DNA from: Pseudanabaena frigida
GTDB lineage: Bacteria > Cyanobacteriota > Cyanobacteriia > Pseudanabaenales > Pseudanabaenaceae
Reading direction: 5' to 3'
DNA: 64,000 nucleotides
Assembly: GCA_003242085.1 (NCBI GenBank)
Contig: QBML01000005.1
Location: 108,236-172,235 of the forward strand
Made by a program: the position numbers and the translations under genes. A model generated the notes under the pieces. The model saw nothing but the letters and a program-made list of their open reading frames with translations, did no database searches and was not told where the DNA came from. Below, one piece after another: positions 45,221-55,900 of the stretch (position 1 is its first letter; each line of letters begins with the position of its first letter).

Positions 45221-46217
45221 TAAACTCCAAGCCTTTAGCTACAGGAGTTAACCCTTTTTCAGCTAACCAGTCTGGGTTATACATTCGACTCTGGTATCTA
45301 CCACCACCATCACAGAGAATTGTAGCGATCGTATGACCTTTACCGAGTTTACGAGCTAATTTAACCGCACCAACCACGTTCAATGCCGCCGAACTGCCAA
45401 TAAATAAACCGTCATGTTTAAGCAAATATTGCGACATTTCAATTACCTGCCGATCTGTTCCCTGAAAAGCCCCATCTAATCTGGCACGATTAAAATTTGC
45501 CGTAGCCCGATTGATTCCTATCCCTTCGGTAATCGAACTACCCTCAGCTTTAAATTCGCCCGTAGTCATGTAGCTATACAAACCCGATCCAGTGGGATCG
45601 ATTAAATAAGTCGTAATTTGCGGATTTTGCTCTTTGAGGTAAGCTGTCACACCACCAATTGTGCCACCTGTACCCGAAGACATCACAATTCCATCTAATT
45701 CGCCACCAGTCTGCCTCCAGATTTCAGGCGCTGTTGTGCAGTAGTGCGCTTCAGAATTAGATATATTCTCAAACTGATTTGCCCAGAAGGCATTTTCAAT
45801 ATCTTCTGAGCGTTTCCGAGCAACGTGATAATAATTATCGGGACTAGAAAAAGGAGCAGGATTGGTTAGCTCGACCTCAGCACCCAAAGTCCTAAGCAAA
45901 TCAATTTTTTCTTGTGACTGATTGCTCGGCATCACAATCACACTACGATAACCACGTGCATTTGCGACTAGGGAAAGTCCAATACCCGTATTACCAGCCG
46001 TACCTTCAACAATCGTGCCGCCTGCCTTGAGAGTTCCTGCTTTTTCAGCTTCCAGCACCATAAACAATGCCGCCCGATCTTTAACACTTCCCCCAGGATT
46101 CAGAAATTCTGCCTTACCTAAAATCGTGCAACCAGTCGCTGCCGATAAAGACTCAATTTCAATCAAAGGGGTATTACCTACGGAATTTGCAAAACCAATA
46201 CGAATGTCGCGTGTCAT
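45210..46217 (-). CDS. cysK: Cysteine synthase (O-acetylserine sulfhydrylase) family
   Basis: A fold-type II PLP enzyme of 335 residues. The PLP lysine is K46 in NPGGSVKDRAA; the phosphate loop is SSGTGGTIGGV and the substrate loop EGTAGNTGIGLSL. It makes cysteine from O-acetylserine and sulfide. The length is slightly over the usual 310-325, with a C-terminal extension of a type seen in the cysteine-synthase-like group that includes some cystathionine-beta-synthase-related proteins, so the exact sulfur substrate is less sure. Operon with mutT. Confidence 0.9.
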   Translation of the reverse strand: MTRDIRIGFANSVGNTPLIEIESLSAATGCTILGKAEFLNPGGSVKDRAALFMVLEAEKAGTLKAGGTIVEGTAGNTGIGLSLVANARGYRSVIVMPSNQSQEKIDLLRTLGAEVELTNPAPFSSPDNYYHVARKRSEDIENAFWANQFENISNSEAHYCTTAPEIWRQTGGELDGIVMSSGTGGTIGGVTAYLKEQNPQITTYLIDPTGSGLYSYMTTGEFKAEGSSITEGIGINRATANFNRARLDGAFQGTDRQVIEMSQYLLKHDGLFIGSSAALNVVGAVKLARKLGKGHTIATILCDGGGRYQSRMYNPDWLAEKGLTPVAKGLEFIDD

Positions 46218-46512
46218 GGAATATTACAAGAAATGAACTACAGCAAAGATTTACAACTTGTTTACCAACATCAGTATATTTGGGTCTGTAATTAGTTATA
46301 TAGATATTCGCAAATTTATATTTTCTTGATTTATTGCAGTTAAACGCCATTTATTGTGAGTAACCGTACTAAGTTCATAAGCATGAATTAAGCAGAACTT
46401 GAAAATTGAAATTGGCGATCGCTATATATTCACAAAAAATTAATGGACAAGCTTGATATTACAAACTTGTCAAGAATTAAAGACGATATGAGCTCTATAC
46501 TACGATAAACAT

Positions 46513-46965
46513 ATGAAATTCTTAATTTCTATTGATGGCTCTCAAGCTAGCGAACATGCTCTTGCTAAAGCTTTGATCTTTGCAGCTCCTCTACAAGCTG
46601 AAATTGTTTTGCTAACTGTTGTCGAGCCCCTTAGTAGCTATGTACCTGAAGTAATGATGCCTACAGGTGATTGGATCGGCTGGCGAGGTTTACCTGATAT
46701 TGAACTCGAGCGCAAAATACTAAACGCAGGTCAAGCTTTACTACAAAAAGCTGAAGAGACCTGTCAAGCCTCACAGTTAGAGAGTCGTACTCGTCTGGAA
46801 ACGGGTCAACCGCGTGACGTAATTTGTCAAGTAGCAAAAGACGAAAGCCCAGATTTAGTCATATTAGGATCGCGGGGATTAGGTTCGATTGAACGCTTGA
46901 TGCTTGGCAGTGTTAGCGATTATGTGGTACATCATTGTGTCTCGCCAGTTTTAGTCGTGCGCTAG
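46513..46965 (+). CDS. UspA-family universal stress protein
   Basis: The 150-residue protein is one Usp domain. The N-terminal strand KFLISIDGSQASEHAL and the C-terminal ATP-binding pattern GX2GX9G(S/T) in GSRGLGSIERLMLGSVS indicate an ATP-binding subtype. A short loop insertion, YVPEVMMPTGDWIGWRG, is typical of cyanobacterial members. Role: stress response by nucleotide binding. ATG 46513. Confidence 0.92.
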   Translation: MKFLISIDGSQASEHALAKALIFAAPLQAEIVLLTVVEPLSSYVPEVMMPTGDWIGWRGLPDIELERKILNAGQALLQKAEETCQASQLESRTRLETGQPRDVICQVAKDESPDLVILGSRGLGSIERLMLGSVSDYVVHHCVSPVLVVR

Positions 46966-47027
46966 AATCTCTGAGAAGGCACAGTGCTTCCGCTCTTACA
47001 AACTAAGTAGAAATAGCGATTAATGCT

Positions 47028-47318
47028 GTGGATAGTCAACCGAACCGTCGAGTACTTGTATGCCAATATCGCACATGCACTAGGGATGGCGCGGCTAAGG
47101 TTCTGCAAGTATTTCAGCAGCAACAAATTACAAATGTTACTGTAGAAGCCTGTGGTTGCCTAGGTTTATGTGGTTCCGGTCCAATAGTTGTTGTTCTACC
47201 AGATAACACCTACTACTGGCATATTAACCCTCAAAAGTCTAAAGCAATTATCGCAATACATTTACTTGGCAATAAAGAGATTCCAGCGATGATGCATCCT
47301 CGGTTACATCCAAATTAG
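47028..47318 (+). CDS. Thioredoxin-like [2Fe-2S] ferredoxin
   Basis: The 96-residue protein has the spacing of the thioredoxin-like 2Fe-2S family: Cys12 and Cys17 in VCQYRTCTRDGA, then Cys44 and Cys48 in ACGCLGLCGSGP, then a strand with PDNTYYWHI. It is related to the NuoE-type and (2Fe-2S) ferredoxins found beside bidirectional hydrogenase or metabolism genes, but none is adjacent here, so partner unknown. Start is GTG 47028. Terminator hairpin follows. Confidence 0.88.
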   Translation: MDSQPNRRVLVCQYRTCTRDGAAKVLQVFQQQQITNVTVEACGCLGLCGSGPIVVVLPDNTYYWHINPQKSKAIIAIHLLGNKEIPAMMHPRLHPN

Positions 47319-47363
47319 AACTCATTCACTTTACAATCTAATCCATCTTTCTTTATATCGATT

Positions 47364-47416
47364 AGAAATCAGAAGAGAGAGTCGGCTCAACGAGCTGACT
47401 CTCTCTTCTGATTTCT
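47364..47416. terminator. Long hairpin after the [2Fe-2S] gene
   Basis: AGAAATCAGAAGAGAGAGTC pairs with its complement; the inner GGCTC..GAGCT is nearly continuous, with one G/T discrepancy on each side. It lies 45 bases past the stop codon. Confidence 0.75.
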
Positions 47417-47562
47417 ATGTGAGACTATGGGTATAGCATTAGAAAAGCCCATGAAGCACATGGGCAAACTTTAAAATTAATATGACGAACAAGTCATCTT
47501 TACAAACGACTAATCGTTCATCATACGAATTGAAAACCTTTGAAAAGCCCCAAAATTTTAAG

Positions 47563-48501
47563 TTAAAAGGCACCGAACCCTGACAAAACTTTGGGAACAG
47601 TCATCAACAAAATCTTTAAGTCTGACCATAAAGACCAATTTCGAAGATAGCTTAAATCACATTCCGTAACAGCATCTAAATCGAGCATTGTAGAACGAGC
47701 GCTAACTTGCCATGCACCTGTTACACCTGGTAAAGAATTCAATCTTCTCTTGCCATCACCACTAATGCGTAAAGCATCATATAGCGCCCAAGGACGAGGA
47801 CCGACAATACTCATTTCACCACGTAGTACATTGAACAATTGAGGGAGTTCATCCAAACTATACTTCCGCATCCAACGACCAACGGGAGTAATTCTTGGAT
47901 CGTCTTCACATTTATGTAATCCAGTTTGACCAGTCATTACCAGATGATGCAATTTATCTGCATCTGAAATCATGGTACGAAACTTAATAATGCGAAAAAG
48001 CTTGCCATTTTCACCAACACGCCACTGATGAAAAAATACCGATCCACTCGAAGTCCCAGCAATTATTGCAGCTAAAGCTAACATCACAGGGCTTAGGCAA
48101 ATAAGAATTACAAAAGCAGCAAGCCAATCAAAAATCCTCTTTAAATTCCACGAAATTATTTTGTTATCTTCAGGTAACTCACTAGCTTGTGGCAAATTAA
48201 TCAATAGATATTTATCCGAGCGTTGACATATATCGGCTAAACGCTTAAGTCTTGCTTCACCAATCTCAGGCTGAACAAAAATCAATCTAGAATCTGACTT
48301 GACAATATCTGCTGTGTCTGAGTCTTTACCTTTTGCGCTAGATTTCAAGTGTTCAGAAAAGCTCAGAAGATTACTGAGAAAAGATTCTGCAATAGATTTG
48401 CCTTGCTTAACTTTAATCCTTAAATTAGACATAAAAGCAGTCTCTTTGAATCCTTCTGTATGCTGAACCGATTCAACCTTATTTACGATAAGACCTGTCA
48501 T
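47563..48501 (-). CDS. Bacterial sugar transferase (undecaprenyl-phosphate glycosyl-1-phosphate transferase)
   Basis: The C-terminal 200 residues form the PglC/WbaP/EpsL catalytic domain: KRIFDWLAAFVILICLSPVML (membrane hairpin helix), KFRTMISDAD, RKYSLDELPQLFNVLRGEMS, GPRPWALYD and PGVTGAWQVSAR. It would load the first sugar phosphate onto undecaprenyl phosphate to start exopolysaccharide repeats. The first 125 residues are a short non-catalytic part, without the extra membrane helices of WbaP. ATG 48501 is upstream of ATG 48432 (MSNLRIKVKQ); either is possible. It faces the same way as the Wzc-like gene. Confidence 0.9.
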   Translation of the reverse strand: MTGLIVNKVESVQHTEGFKETAFMSNLRIKVKQGKSIAESFLSNLLSFSEHLKSSAKGKDSDTADIVKSDSRLIFVQPEIGEARLKRLADICQRSDKYLLINLPQASELPEDNKIISWNLKRIFDWLAAFVILICLSPVMLALAAIIAGTSSGSVFFHQWRVGENGKLFRIIKFRTMISDADKLHHLVMTGQTGLHKCEDDPRITPVGRWMRKYSLDELPQLFNVLRGEMSIVGPRPWALYDALRISGDGKRRLNSLPGVTGAWQVSARSTMLDLDAVTECDLSYLRNWSLWSDLKILLMTVPKVLSGFGAF

Positions 48502-49003
48502 GTCTTCCCTCTCAATTAACCTTATGTCTCTTAAACGTCAGCCTTTGATTAATCAGCTTCTACTTAGCTGAACTTTAATAATAGAAAACTTAAAAACTGG
48601 TATGAAGATGAATCAGAGTTCCAGCAAATGGTAGGAGCATTACAGGAACTCTAGATATTCAGATACACTTAACCGTGTTTAAAGCTCACTGAATAGGGCA
48701 AAGTGATTACTTTTATTTTGAAGTGTATTCATATTTACTCAAAGCGAACTTGAATAAACTCCAGTTCTAATACAGATACTTATCTATTAATTTCATAGAT
48801 ATAGCAACCACTAGAAGTTACTAAAAGGTCATAAGAAAAGTTATACAAAAGTTATATTGTTTTTTCGCATTTTACTAAACCCCAAATACAGCCTATAGAA
48901 ATCATGAGAAGGGATCGTTACTTCTTATATATTTTTGGGCTTTTTTCAAAGGTCGATGCAGTTAAGGGATGTATTGGCGACTCAAGGGACGAGTATTCAT
49001 AGA

Positions 49004-49038
49004 CTAGGATAGGCAGTGCTTTGAGCTGCCTATCCTAG
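49004..49038. repeat. Perfect 13-bp-arm hairpin
   Basis: CTAGGATAGGCAG pairs with CTGCCTATCCTAG around TGCTTTGAG. It lies 35 bases left of element copy 10. Confidence 0.75.
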
Positions 49039-49072
49039 CTTCTCGATCGCTTTTTAGTTCAGTATAGGGATC

Positions 49073-49188
49073 TACAGAAATGCAAGTTTTGCTTAGGACA
49101 TAAAACCCAAATAAGTAGAGATGGCGTGAAGAGCCACCTCTACTTATTTGGGTTTTGATTTGTCCTAGCTATCTCTTTCACTGCTATA
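49073..49188 (+). mobile_element. Miniature inverted-repeat element, copy 10
   Basis: Left end TACAGAAATGCAAG is slightly degenerate and leads into TTTTGCTTAGGACATAAAACCC. The hairpin stem is AATAAGTAGAGATGGC with small central differences. The right end is GATTTGTCCTAGCTATCTC followed by TTTCACTGCTATA and TA-rich flank. Total 116 bases. Confidence 0.87.
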
Positions 49189-49204
49189 GATCGTGCAGTT
49201 GAAC

Positions 49205-49252
49205 AAAGCCCAAGGACTGAACGATGAATCTAACTCTTAGTCCTTGGGCTTT
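49205..49252 (-). terminator. Probable terminator of the Wzc-like gene
   Basis: AAAGCCCAAGGACT pairs perfectly with AGTCCTTGGGCTTT over a 20-base loop, 42 bases past the stop of the minus-strand gene. The T-run is weak. Confidence 0.65.
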
Positions 49253-49293
49253 ACAATCTAAATGTACTAGCAGTAGCTAAAAAGCTTTAAAGA

Positions 49294-51480
49294 TCATTCA
49301 ATTTCATCATCAATGGCAACAGACTTATAACTATGAGGAAGCTCTTTAACACCATTTGCGATTACACCGATTAGATTTAACTTCTGAAGCACAGATATAG
49401 CTTGAGAGAATTCACCCCGTGTAATCCGATCGATCCGAGCTACAGCAACTACACCTCCACAACAGGAAGCTATTTGGATCGTATCGACTGTGCCGAGAAT
49501 TGGTGGAGAGTCAATTATTACAAGATCGTATTCCTGCTCAAAATTGGAAATCAACTTTTGCATCCATTCAGAGCTAAGCAAGCTTACTGAGTCGCTGGGG
49601 ATCGGGCCTGATGTGAGAATATCAATGGTTGATTTAGACGACTGAATCACTTCTCGGCTGTCTACAGTGCCCTTATTGGCAAGTAATGTTGATAACCCTC
49701 TTTCATTGGGTAGGTTGAGTTGTTTGTGTAAAGTTGGCGATCGCATATCTGCATCAACTAGCAATACACGTTTATGCAGTCTTGCAGCGCTAGTAGCCAG
49801 TCCAAGCGCAATAGTTGATTTACCTTCACTGGGCAAAGCGGAAGTAACTACGATCGATCGCACATTTATTTCTAAGGAATAACTATTGAGTTGGATGTTT
49901 TTATAAATTACATCTAACGATTCACGAAACGGAACCCATTGAACAATCTCAATAGTCATCGGTGAAACTGACTGCCCTTTGAGAAATTGCGGTAAGAAAT
50001 TAGCATTCGATTCTTCGGCCTGCAAATACTGAGGAGTCATGCCCAACAGTGAGAGAGAAGAAATTTGCTGCTCTAGCTCATCGTAGGTATGCATAGTGTC
50101 ATCTTGCATATCTCTAATAAACGCAGCTGCACTACCAATAAATAAACCAGCAACGACACCTAATAACAAATTTTTTCTCAAACTATCGGCTGCATCAGTA
50201 ATTCCTAAGCTAGGTTCCTCTACAACTTGCCAATCAAAACCACCACGAGCAATTTCTAAACTTAGTTCAAGGCGATTTTTTAGTAATGTTTGTAAAGTTT
50301 CCTGTTGAACTTGCAGTCTAGGCTTTAAAGCTTCATATTCACCGAGCAATTTGGGTAAGCGGGTAATTTCTGTACGCAGTGACTTTTCTTGCTCCGCAAG
50401 TGAATCTAGTCGAGATTGTAAGAGTGTAATTTGTGTCTGTGTTTCCACAATTTGACTAGCTAAACTTGCATCAACCCCACTTAATTGATCTCCATTCCAC
50501 TTAGAAGCAACAGATAAGTTTGCATCGCCTAAAATACTTCTTCTTTCTTCTTCAAGGCTTGCTTGCTGCTGATTAAATCTTAGCTCAAGAGCTTCGACAA
50601 TAGGACTCGCAGGTTGAAATCTCGCTTTTTCACGATTAAGTGCAACTTCTATACCTTGCATCTCCGTGACTAGAGCTTGATATCGCTGTGACTGATTTAA
50701 TCGGGTTAGCAATACTGCATCTTGTGAGGATAAATTCAACTTTTGTTGAAGAGATTCTAGCCGAGTAGTAGCTTGATCGTAGTCTAGTTTGGTAACACGC
50801 TGTTGTTGCTCAATTCCACTTAGTGCCGCTGTAACTTCTGTGACTCTTTGAGTAACATCAAACAAATTATTTCTACGCCGAAATGCCTCGATCGCGTTAG
50901 TTGCATCATCAATACTTTGACGAACTTTAATTACTTGGTCGTCAATGCCCGCTAAACCAGTTTGTAATCGCTTTTCTTGTTGCTCTCTGTTGTAATCTGT
51001 ATAAACCTTTTGAAAAGCTCTTAAAACTTGGCGAGTCTTTACTGGATCTGAGGCGGTATATTGTACTTCAACAATTTTAGTTGGAGCTTCTTTCCCGCCT
51101 AGCATAGCAATTTTTAATGATTGTAGCTCTGTACTATTAATACCTGGATACTCAGCAGAAAGTAAATTTGCAGCTCTTTGAAACAAAGAAGAACTTTGTA
51201 ATAGATTCAGTTGAGTCGTGTAGTCAATCAGAATATTTGAATCAATAAATGATGATGTAGATGTAGATGTGGATTTATAGGTTGATTCAACCAGTAATCT
51301 CATTGAGCTGGTGTATTTGGGCTTGGAATAAATATTCAAGAAAATAGCGATCGCCAGTCCTAAACTTAAGCCACCTAAAAGCCAAAAACGCCGACGGACT
51401 AAAACTGCAAAAATCTTCCCATATCCTGGATCTTGTTCAACGAATGCAGGTTTATTCTGTTGACTTGCACTTATATCCAT
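49294..51480 (-). CDS. Wzc-like polysaccharide co-polymerase / tyrosine autokinase
   Basis: The 728-residue protein joins a Wzz chain-length domain (membrane helix about 33-51, periplasmic coiled coil to about 425, second helix about 433-452) to a cytoplasmic BY-kinase domain (about 540-728). Walker A is SALPSEGKSTIALGLA, Walker A' is RVLLVDADMRSPTLH, and Walker B is YDLVIIDSPP. It would control assembly and export of an exopolysaccharide. The C-terminal tail (after about 710) has one Tyr (HSYKS) rather than the tyrosine cluster of Wzc, so autophosphorylation may differ. It precedes the sugar transferase by 0.8 kb and follows a GT4 gene on the same strand. Confidence 0.92.
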   Translation of the reverse strand: MDISASQQNKPAFVEQDPGYGKIFAVLVRRRFWLLGGLSLGLAIAIFLNIYSKPKYTSSMRLLVESTYKSTSTSTSSFIDSNILIDYTTQLNLLQSSSLFQRAANLLSAEYPGINSTELQSLKIAMLGGKEAPTKIVEVQYTASDPVKTRQVLRAFQKVYTDYNREQQEKRLQTGLAGIDDQVIKVRQSIDDATNAIEAFRRRNNLFDVTQRVTEVTAALSGIEQQQRVTKLDYDQATTRLESLQQKLNLSSQDAVLLTRLNQSQRYQALVTEMQGIEVALNREKARFQPASPIVEALELRFNQQQASLEEERRSILGDANLSVASKWNGDQLSGVDASLASQIVETQTQITLLQSRLDSLAEQEKSLRTEITRLPKLLGEYEALKPRLQVQQETLQTLLKNRLELSLEIARGGFDWQVVEEPSLGITDAADSLRKNLLLGVVAGLFIGSAAAFIRDMQDDTMHTYDELEQQISSLSLLGMTPQYLQAEESNANFLPQFLKGQSVSPMTIEIVQWVPFRESLDVIYKNIQLNSYSLEINVRSIVVTSALPSEGKSTIALGLATSAARLHKRVLLVDADMRSPTLHKQLNLPNERGLSTLLANKGTVDSREVIQSSKSTIDILTSGPIPSDSVSLLSSEWMQKLISNFEQEYDLVIIDSPPILGTVDTIQIASCCGGVVAVARIDRITRGEFSQAISVLQKLNLIGVIANGVKELPHSYKSVAIDDEIE

Positions 51481-51523
51481 TTTTTAACCTTGATAATGAT
51501 GTCTACGACAAAAATTGTTAAAT

Positions 51524-52633
51524 CTAATTAAATTGCTTACTAATTTGTCTACTACTACAAATTTCTTCAATTATCTGATCGACTTTTTTGAAGAAAACAG
51601 ATTCTGAAAAATTAGAAATGGCATGGTCTCGAATTTTTGCGTAGTCCCAATCAACTTTTTGGGCTTCGATTACGGCACTCTTTAAGGATTCCGAAGTTTG
51701 ATGTTCAAACAAAATCCCTGTTAGTCCTGAAATTTGTGTATCCATTACTCCACCTGCACCATAGGCAATTACTGGCGTACCACTAGCGTTAGCTTCAATC
51801 GGCACAAGTCCATAATCTTCAAGAGCTGCAACGATCACGAATTTTGCTTTTGACATTAAATTACAACGCTCGAAATCACTGACGTGACCTAAGAATTTAA
51901 TATTACTACAGGACTTAGCTTGCAGTTGTTTTGTTTCAGGACCTTCTCCTGTAATGATTAGCGGCATTTCTAAGGCATTAAAAGCATCTACGATAATATC
52001 AAGTCGTTTATAGCTAAGATGCCGAGATGAGACTAAGCAGAAGTCTTCTTTACGATCTGAAAATACAAAGCGCCGATCGTCAATGGGATAGTTAATAACT
52101 ACAGCATCTTTTTTATAAGTGTCCTGAATCCGTTTTGCAACTGTCGTAGAATTGGCAATGTAATAATCGGGAGACTGAGCATAGTGAATATCCTGATTAC
52201 GCATCATTTTAAAAACCAGCTCAATTACAGGTCTTAAAAAGTTATAAGCTCCATATTCTCTTAAGTAAGTATTTGTATCCCACAAGAAGCGTGTAATGTT
52301 ATGGCAAAAACAAATATGAATTGCATCGGGTCTCTTCTGAACTCCTTTCGCAAAACTAGCGCTACTACTGAGAATAAGGTCATATTCCTGCAAATTCAAG
52401 GACTTAAATGCTGAGTAGTAAAATGGCGCAAATAGCCGAAAGTATTTTTGAGTTGCAGGTATATTTTGTAAAAAAGTAGTGCGAACTTGGCGATCGCCTA
52501 ATTCGATTGTATTTTTACGGTCATGTATAGATGTATAAATATCAGCTGTTGGGAAATGCTTACACAGCAGCTCGAACACCCTTTCTGCACCACCACGTTG
52601 CGTAAGATAGTCGTGAACTAAAGCAATTTTCAT
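51524..52633 (-). CDS. GT4-family glycosyltransferase
   Basis: This GT-B enzyme of about 369 residues starts MKIALVHDYLTQRGGAERVFE, the classic GT4 nucleotide-sugar fold entry with the glycine-rich loop. EALEDYGLVPIEANASGTPVIAYGAGG holds the EX7E donor motif. It probably adds a sugar to the exopolysaccharide repeat. TTG 52660 adds nine residues; ATG 52633 is preferred. It lies 44 bases upstream of the Wzc-like gene on the same strand, so the two form an operon. Confidence 0.9.
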   Translation of the reverse strand: MKIALVHDYLTQRGGAERVFELLCKHFPTADIYTSIHDRKNTIELGDRQVRTTFLQNIPATQKYFRLFAPFYYSAFKSLNLQEYDLILSSSASFAKGVQKRPDAIHICFCHNITRFLWDTNTYLREYGAYNFLRPVIELVFKMMRNQDIHYAQSPDYYIANSTTVAKRIQDTYKKDAVVINYPIDDRRFVFSDRKEDFCLVSSRHLSYKRLDIIVDAFNALEMPLIITGEGPETKQLQAKSCSNIKFLGHVSDFERCNLMSKAKFVIVAALEDYGLVPIEANASGTPVIAYGAGGVMDTQISGLTGILFEHQTSESLKSAVIEAQKVDWDYAKIRDHAISNFSESVFFKKVDQIIEEICSSRQISKQFN

Positions 52634-52975
52634 GTTTTCCAACTTAAACAACGGTGTCAATATAGCGCTGTACGATTTAACTTAATCTGAATAATTTTTT
52701 AAAAGCCTTAGCAATCAAGGTTTTTAAAAAATTCAACTCTCTATCTGCTCTCAAGATTATTAATAGTACTTTGCGAACAAATCTTAACTTTTATATAGAC
52801 GAGCATCTAACCAGAGAATTATAAACTCAGAGCTTACTTGAATCTAATTAGACTGACTAGCGCTATTAGTCACAAAAAACAATATTGACAACAAAATACC
52901 ACAAATCATAAAACGTCTTAGAATGACAAGTGTGAGGTTATATAAAAGTTATATTTATATCTTTAAGGCGCATCT
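52634..52975. other. Divergent intergenic region, no recognised feature
   Basis: These AT-rich bases between the GT4 gene (minus) and the NB-ARC/WD40 gene (plus) should hold both promoters. Apart from an AT-rich block around 52700-52760 I see no repeat or gene. Confidence 0.55.
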
Positions 52976-55900
52976 ATGACGGCTGATGAAGCGGTAACAT
53001 TTATAGAGTTGTCGTTAGAAGAGCGCAGTCTGACTCGTGTCGAGCAGTCTGTCTTTCTCGGAGTATGGCAAGGCTTGTCTTATTCAGAGATTGCCAAGCA
53101 GACTGGTTATGATGCTGGTTACATCAAGCTAGTAAGCCACAAGCTTTGGCACTTATTGACGGAAACTTTCGGAGAAAAAATTACTAAAAGTACGGTTCAG
53201 AATATAATTCGCCGTCAAATGCTTAGTAAGCGTCCTAATTTAACAACTGCTACTTTCCCCAATTCCCATGTTGAAACCAGCAGTCATCAAGACTGGGGGG
53301 AAGTGGTTGATGTAACTTTTTTTTATGGTCGGGGCGAGGAGCTAAGCACTTTAGAGCAATGGGTCGATCGGGATCGCTGTCGACTAGTAGCAATCTTGGG
53401 TATGGGCGGCTTAGGCAAAACGGCTTTATCTGTAAAGCTTGCTCAGCAGTTGCAACATAAATTTGATTTTGTGGTGTGGCGATCGCTGAATAATGCAAAA
53501 ACACCTAGTGAAATGCTATCGGCAATCATCCATTTCTTATCTCAACAGCAAGAAACACCTGATACGACTGACACTAACGCTCTTATTTCTCGCTTGATGG
53601 AGTATTTACAGCGCTATCGTTGTTTATTAGTGCTAGACAATTTTGAGTCAGTACTCAAAGATGAAGCCCAAACTGGGGCATATCGCAAAGATTATGAAGG
53701 CTATGGTTCCCTTTTAAGGAGAGTTGGCGAAGTTTCACATCGCAGTTGTGTGGTGATCACTAGCCGCGAAATGCCCGAAGAAGTCGCAACTCTCGAAGGA
53801 GATATTTTGCCAGTGAGAGCTATGCAACTCAAAGGGCTAGATGAACCTGCTGCTGAGCGAGTCCTAGAAGCGAAAGGGATCAAAGCGGTAACCGACGATT
53901 TACATCGGTTGGTGGACTGGTATCGAGGAAATCCATTGGCGCTAAAGATCGCGGCAACTTCGATTAAAGACTTATATTCAGGCAGTATTAACCGTTTTCT
54001 AGAGCAGAAAACGATTATTTTTAGTGGCATCGGTAACCTGATCGAACAGCAGTATCAGAGACTGACTGCTCATGAGAAACAAGTCATGATCTGGCTTGCC
54101 ATTAACCGCGAACCAGTTCAACCTAGCGAACTACGTTCGGATATTGTGCCAATCATCGAACAAAATCACTTGATGATGTCTTTACGATCGCTAAAGCGGC
54201 GATCGCTAGTCGAACATACCCCCGCAGGTTTCACTCAGCAACCTGTAGTTATGGAGTTTGTGACTAACTTATTAATCGATCAAATTTATCAAGAAATTAC
54301 CCAAGAACATCCTCTCGGAGTTTTACCAAGCATTCAACTTAAACTTAATAGACAACTTTTCTATTTGCGCCATTACGCACTGATTAAGGCAACCGCAAAA
54401 GACTATGTTCGCCAAAGTCAAATTCGCCTAATTTTAGAACCTCTAGTAGTTAAGCTATTGGGGCGCTTAGGGAGCAAACAGATGGTTTCTAAAGAACTAT
54501 TTCAGACTCTCACAGAGTTAAGACGACGCGAGTTAAGACCTGAAGGAGAGCTCAAATCAACTTTTGGCTATGGCGGCGGTAATATCATTAACTTGTTATG
54601 CAATCTTGGTATTGATTTAACTGGAACAGACTTTTCTTATTTAGCGATCCGTCAAGCTTATTTGTCTGAAGTCAAATTACATCGAGTTAACTTTTCGCAA
54701 ACAGCATTGATTAAATCTGTATTTGCAGAAGTTATCGGTGGTGTGTTATCGGTTGCTTTTAGTGCCGATGGCAAATTACTCGCGATCGGTGATACCAAAG
54801 GCGATATTCATCTTTGGAGGGTCAGTGATGGTAAACCATTACTAACTTATAGAGGTCATAAAGGCTGGGTTGTCTCAGTATGTTTCAATCCTGAAGGAAC
54901 AGTCTTAGCCAGCAGCAGTATCGATCAATCGATCAAATTATGGGATGTATCAACTGGTGATTGCTTAAGTACCCTTCAAGGCTATATTGGCGCTGTCATG
55001 TCCGTGTCTTTTAGTCCTGATGGCACGATCTTAGCAAGTGGTCATGCCGATCGCACTGTGAGGCTATGGAGATCGGGACAATGTATTAAGGTCTTGCATG
55101 GTCATGAAGATATTGTCGAGGCCGTTGCCTTTAGCTCTAAAGGTAATTTACTAGCTAGCGGTAGTGATGACTGCACTGTGAGGATTTGGGATATCGAGAC
55201 AGGTGAATGTCTGCGAGTATTTGAAGGGCACGAAGATATCATCTGGTCGATCGCTTTTAGCCATAACGGCAAAGTGTTAGCGAGTGGGAGCGAAGACAAA
55301 ACCACGCGACTATGGAGTGTAGAAACAGGTATTTGTGTAAAAACCTTTACAGGGCATACCCACACTGTATTTGCGGTTAGCTTTAGTCATGATGGATCGA
55401 CGTTAGCGACGGGAAGCGGCGATCGCACTATTCGCCTCTGGGATCTCAAAACTGCCCAATGTATTAAAACACTAACGGGGCACAACCATTGGGTTCGATC
55501 CGTTGCTTTTCATCCCGAGCGATTAATTTTGGCTAGCAGTAGCGGCGATGAGATGGTCAAGCTGTGGGAAATTGACACTGGATTTTGTATGCGTACTTTT
55601 CAAGGGCATACTGGGCGATCGTGGTCAGCCCAAAGTGATAACCAAACTTCAGGTAATATCTCTAATGAACACCTGCTTAATCTTTGGGAAGTTACGTCAG
55701 GACAGCAGTTTCGCATCCTGCAAGGTTATACCAATGCAGTACGCTCTGTAGCCTTTAATCTCGAGCAAACTATTTTAGTGAGCGGTGGTGATGACTCGAT
55801 TATCCGTCTCTGGGATATCCAATCAGGTAAATGTATCCGTGCCTTAAATGGTCATGCTGGTCATGTATGGCAGGTTGCATTTAGCCCTAGCGGTACTCTG

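Larger units (their letters stand above)
48502..49293. other. Intergenic region with two hairpins and a miniature element
   Basis: These 792 bases hold no convincing gene. They contain the hairpin at 49004-49038, element copy 10 at 49073-49188, and a likely terminator of the Wzc-like gene at 49205-49252. The left third is AT-rich and unstructured and probably carries the promoter of the sugar transferase. Confidence 0.6.

Noticed and set aside
46443..46505. 21-codon frame immediately upstream of uspA (possible leader peptide)
   Set aside because: Too short, no ribosome site, no attenuator structure around it.
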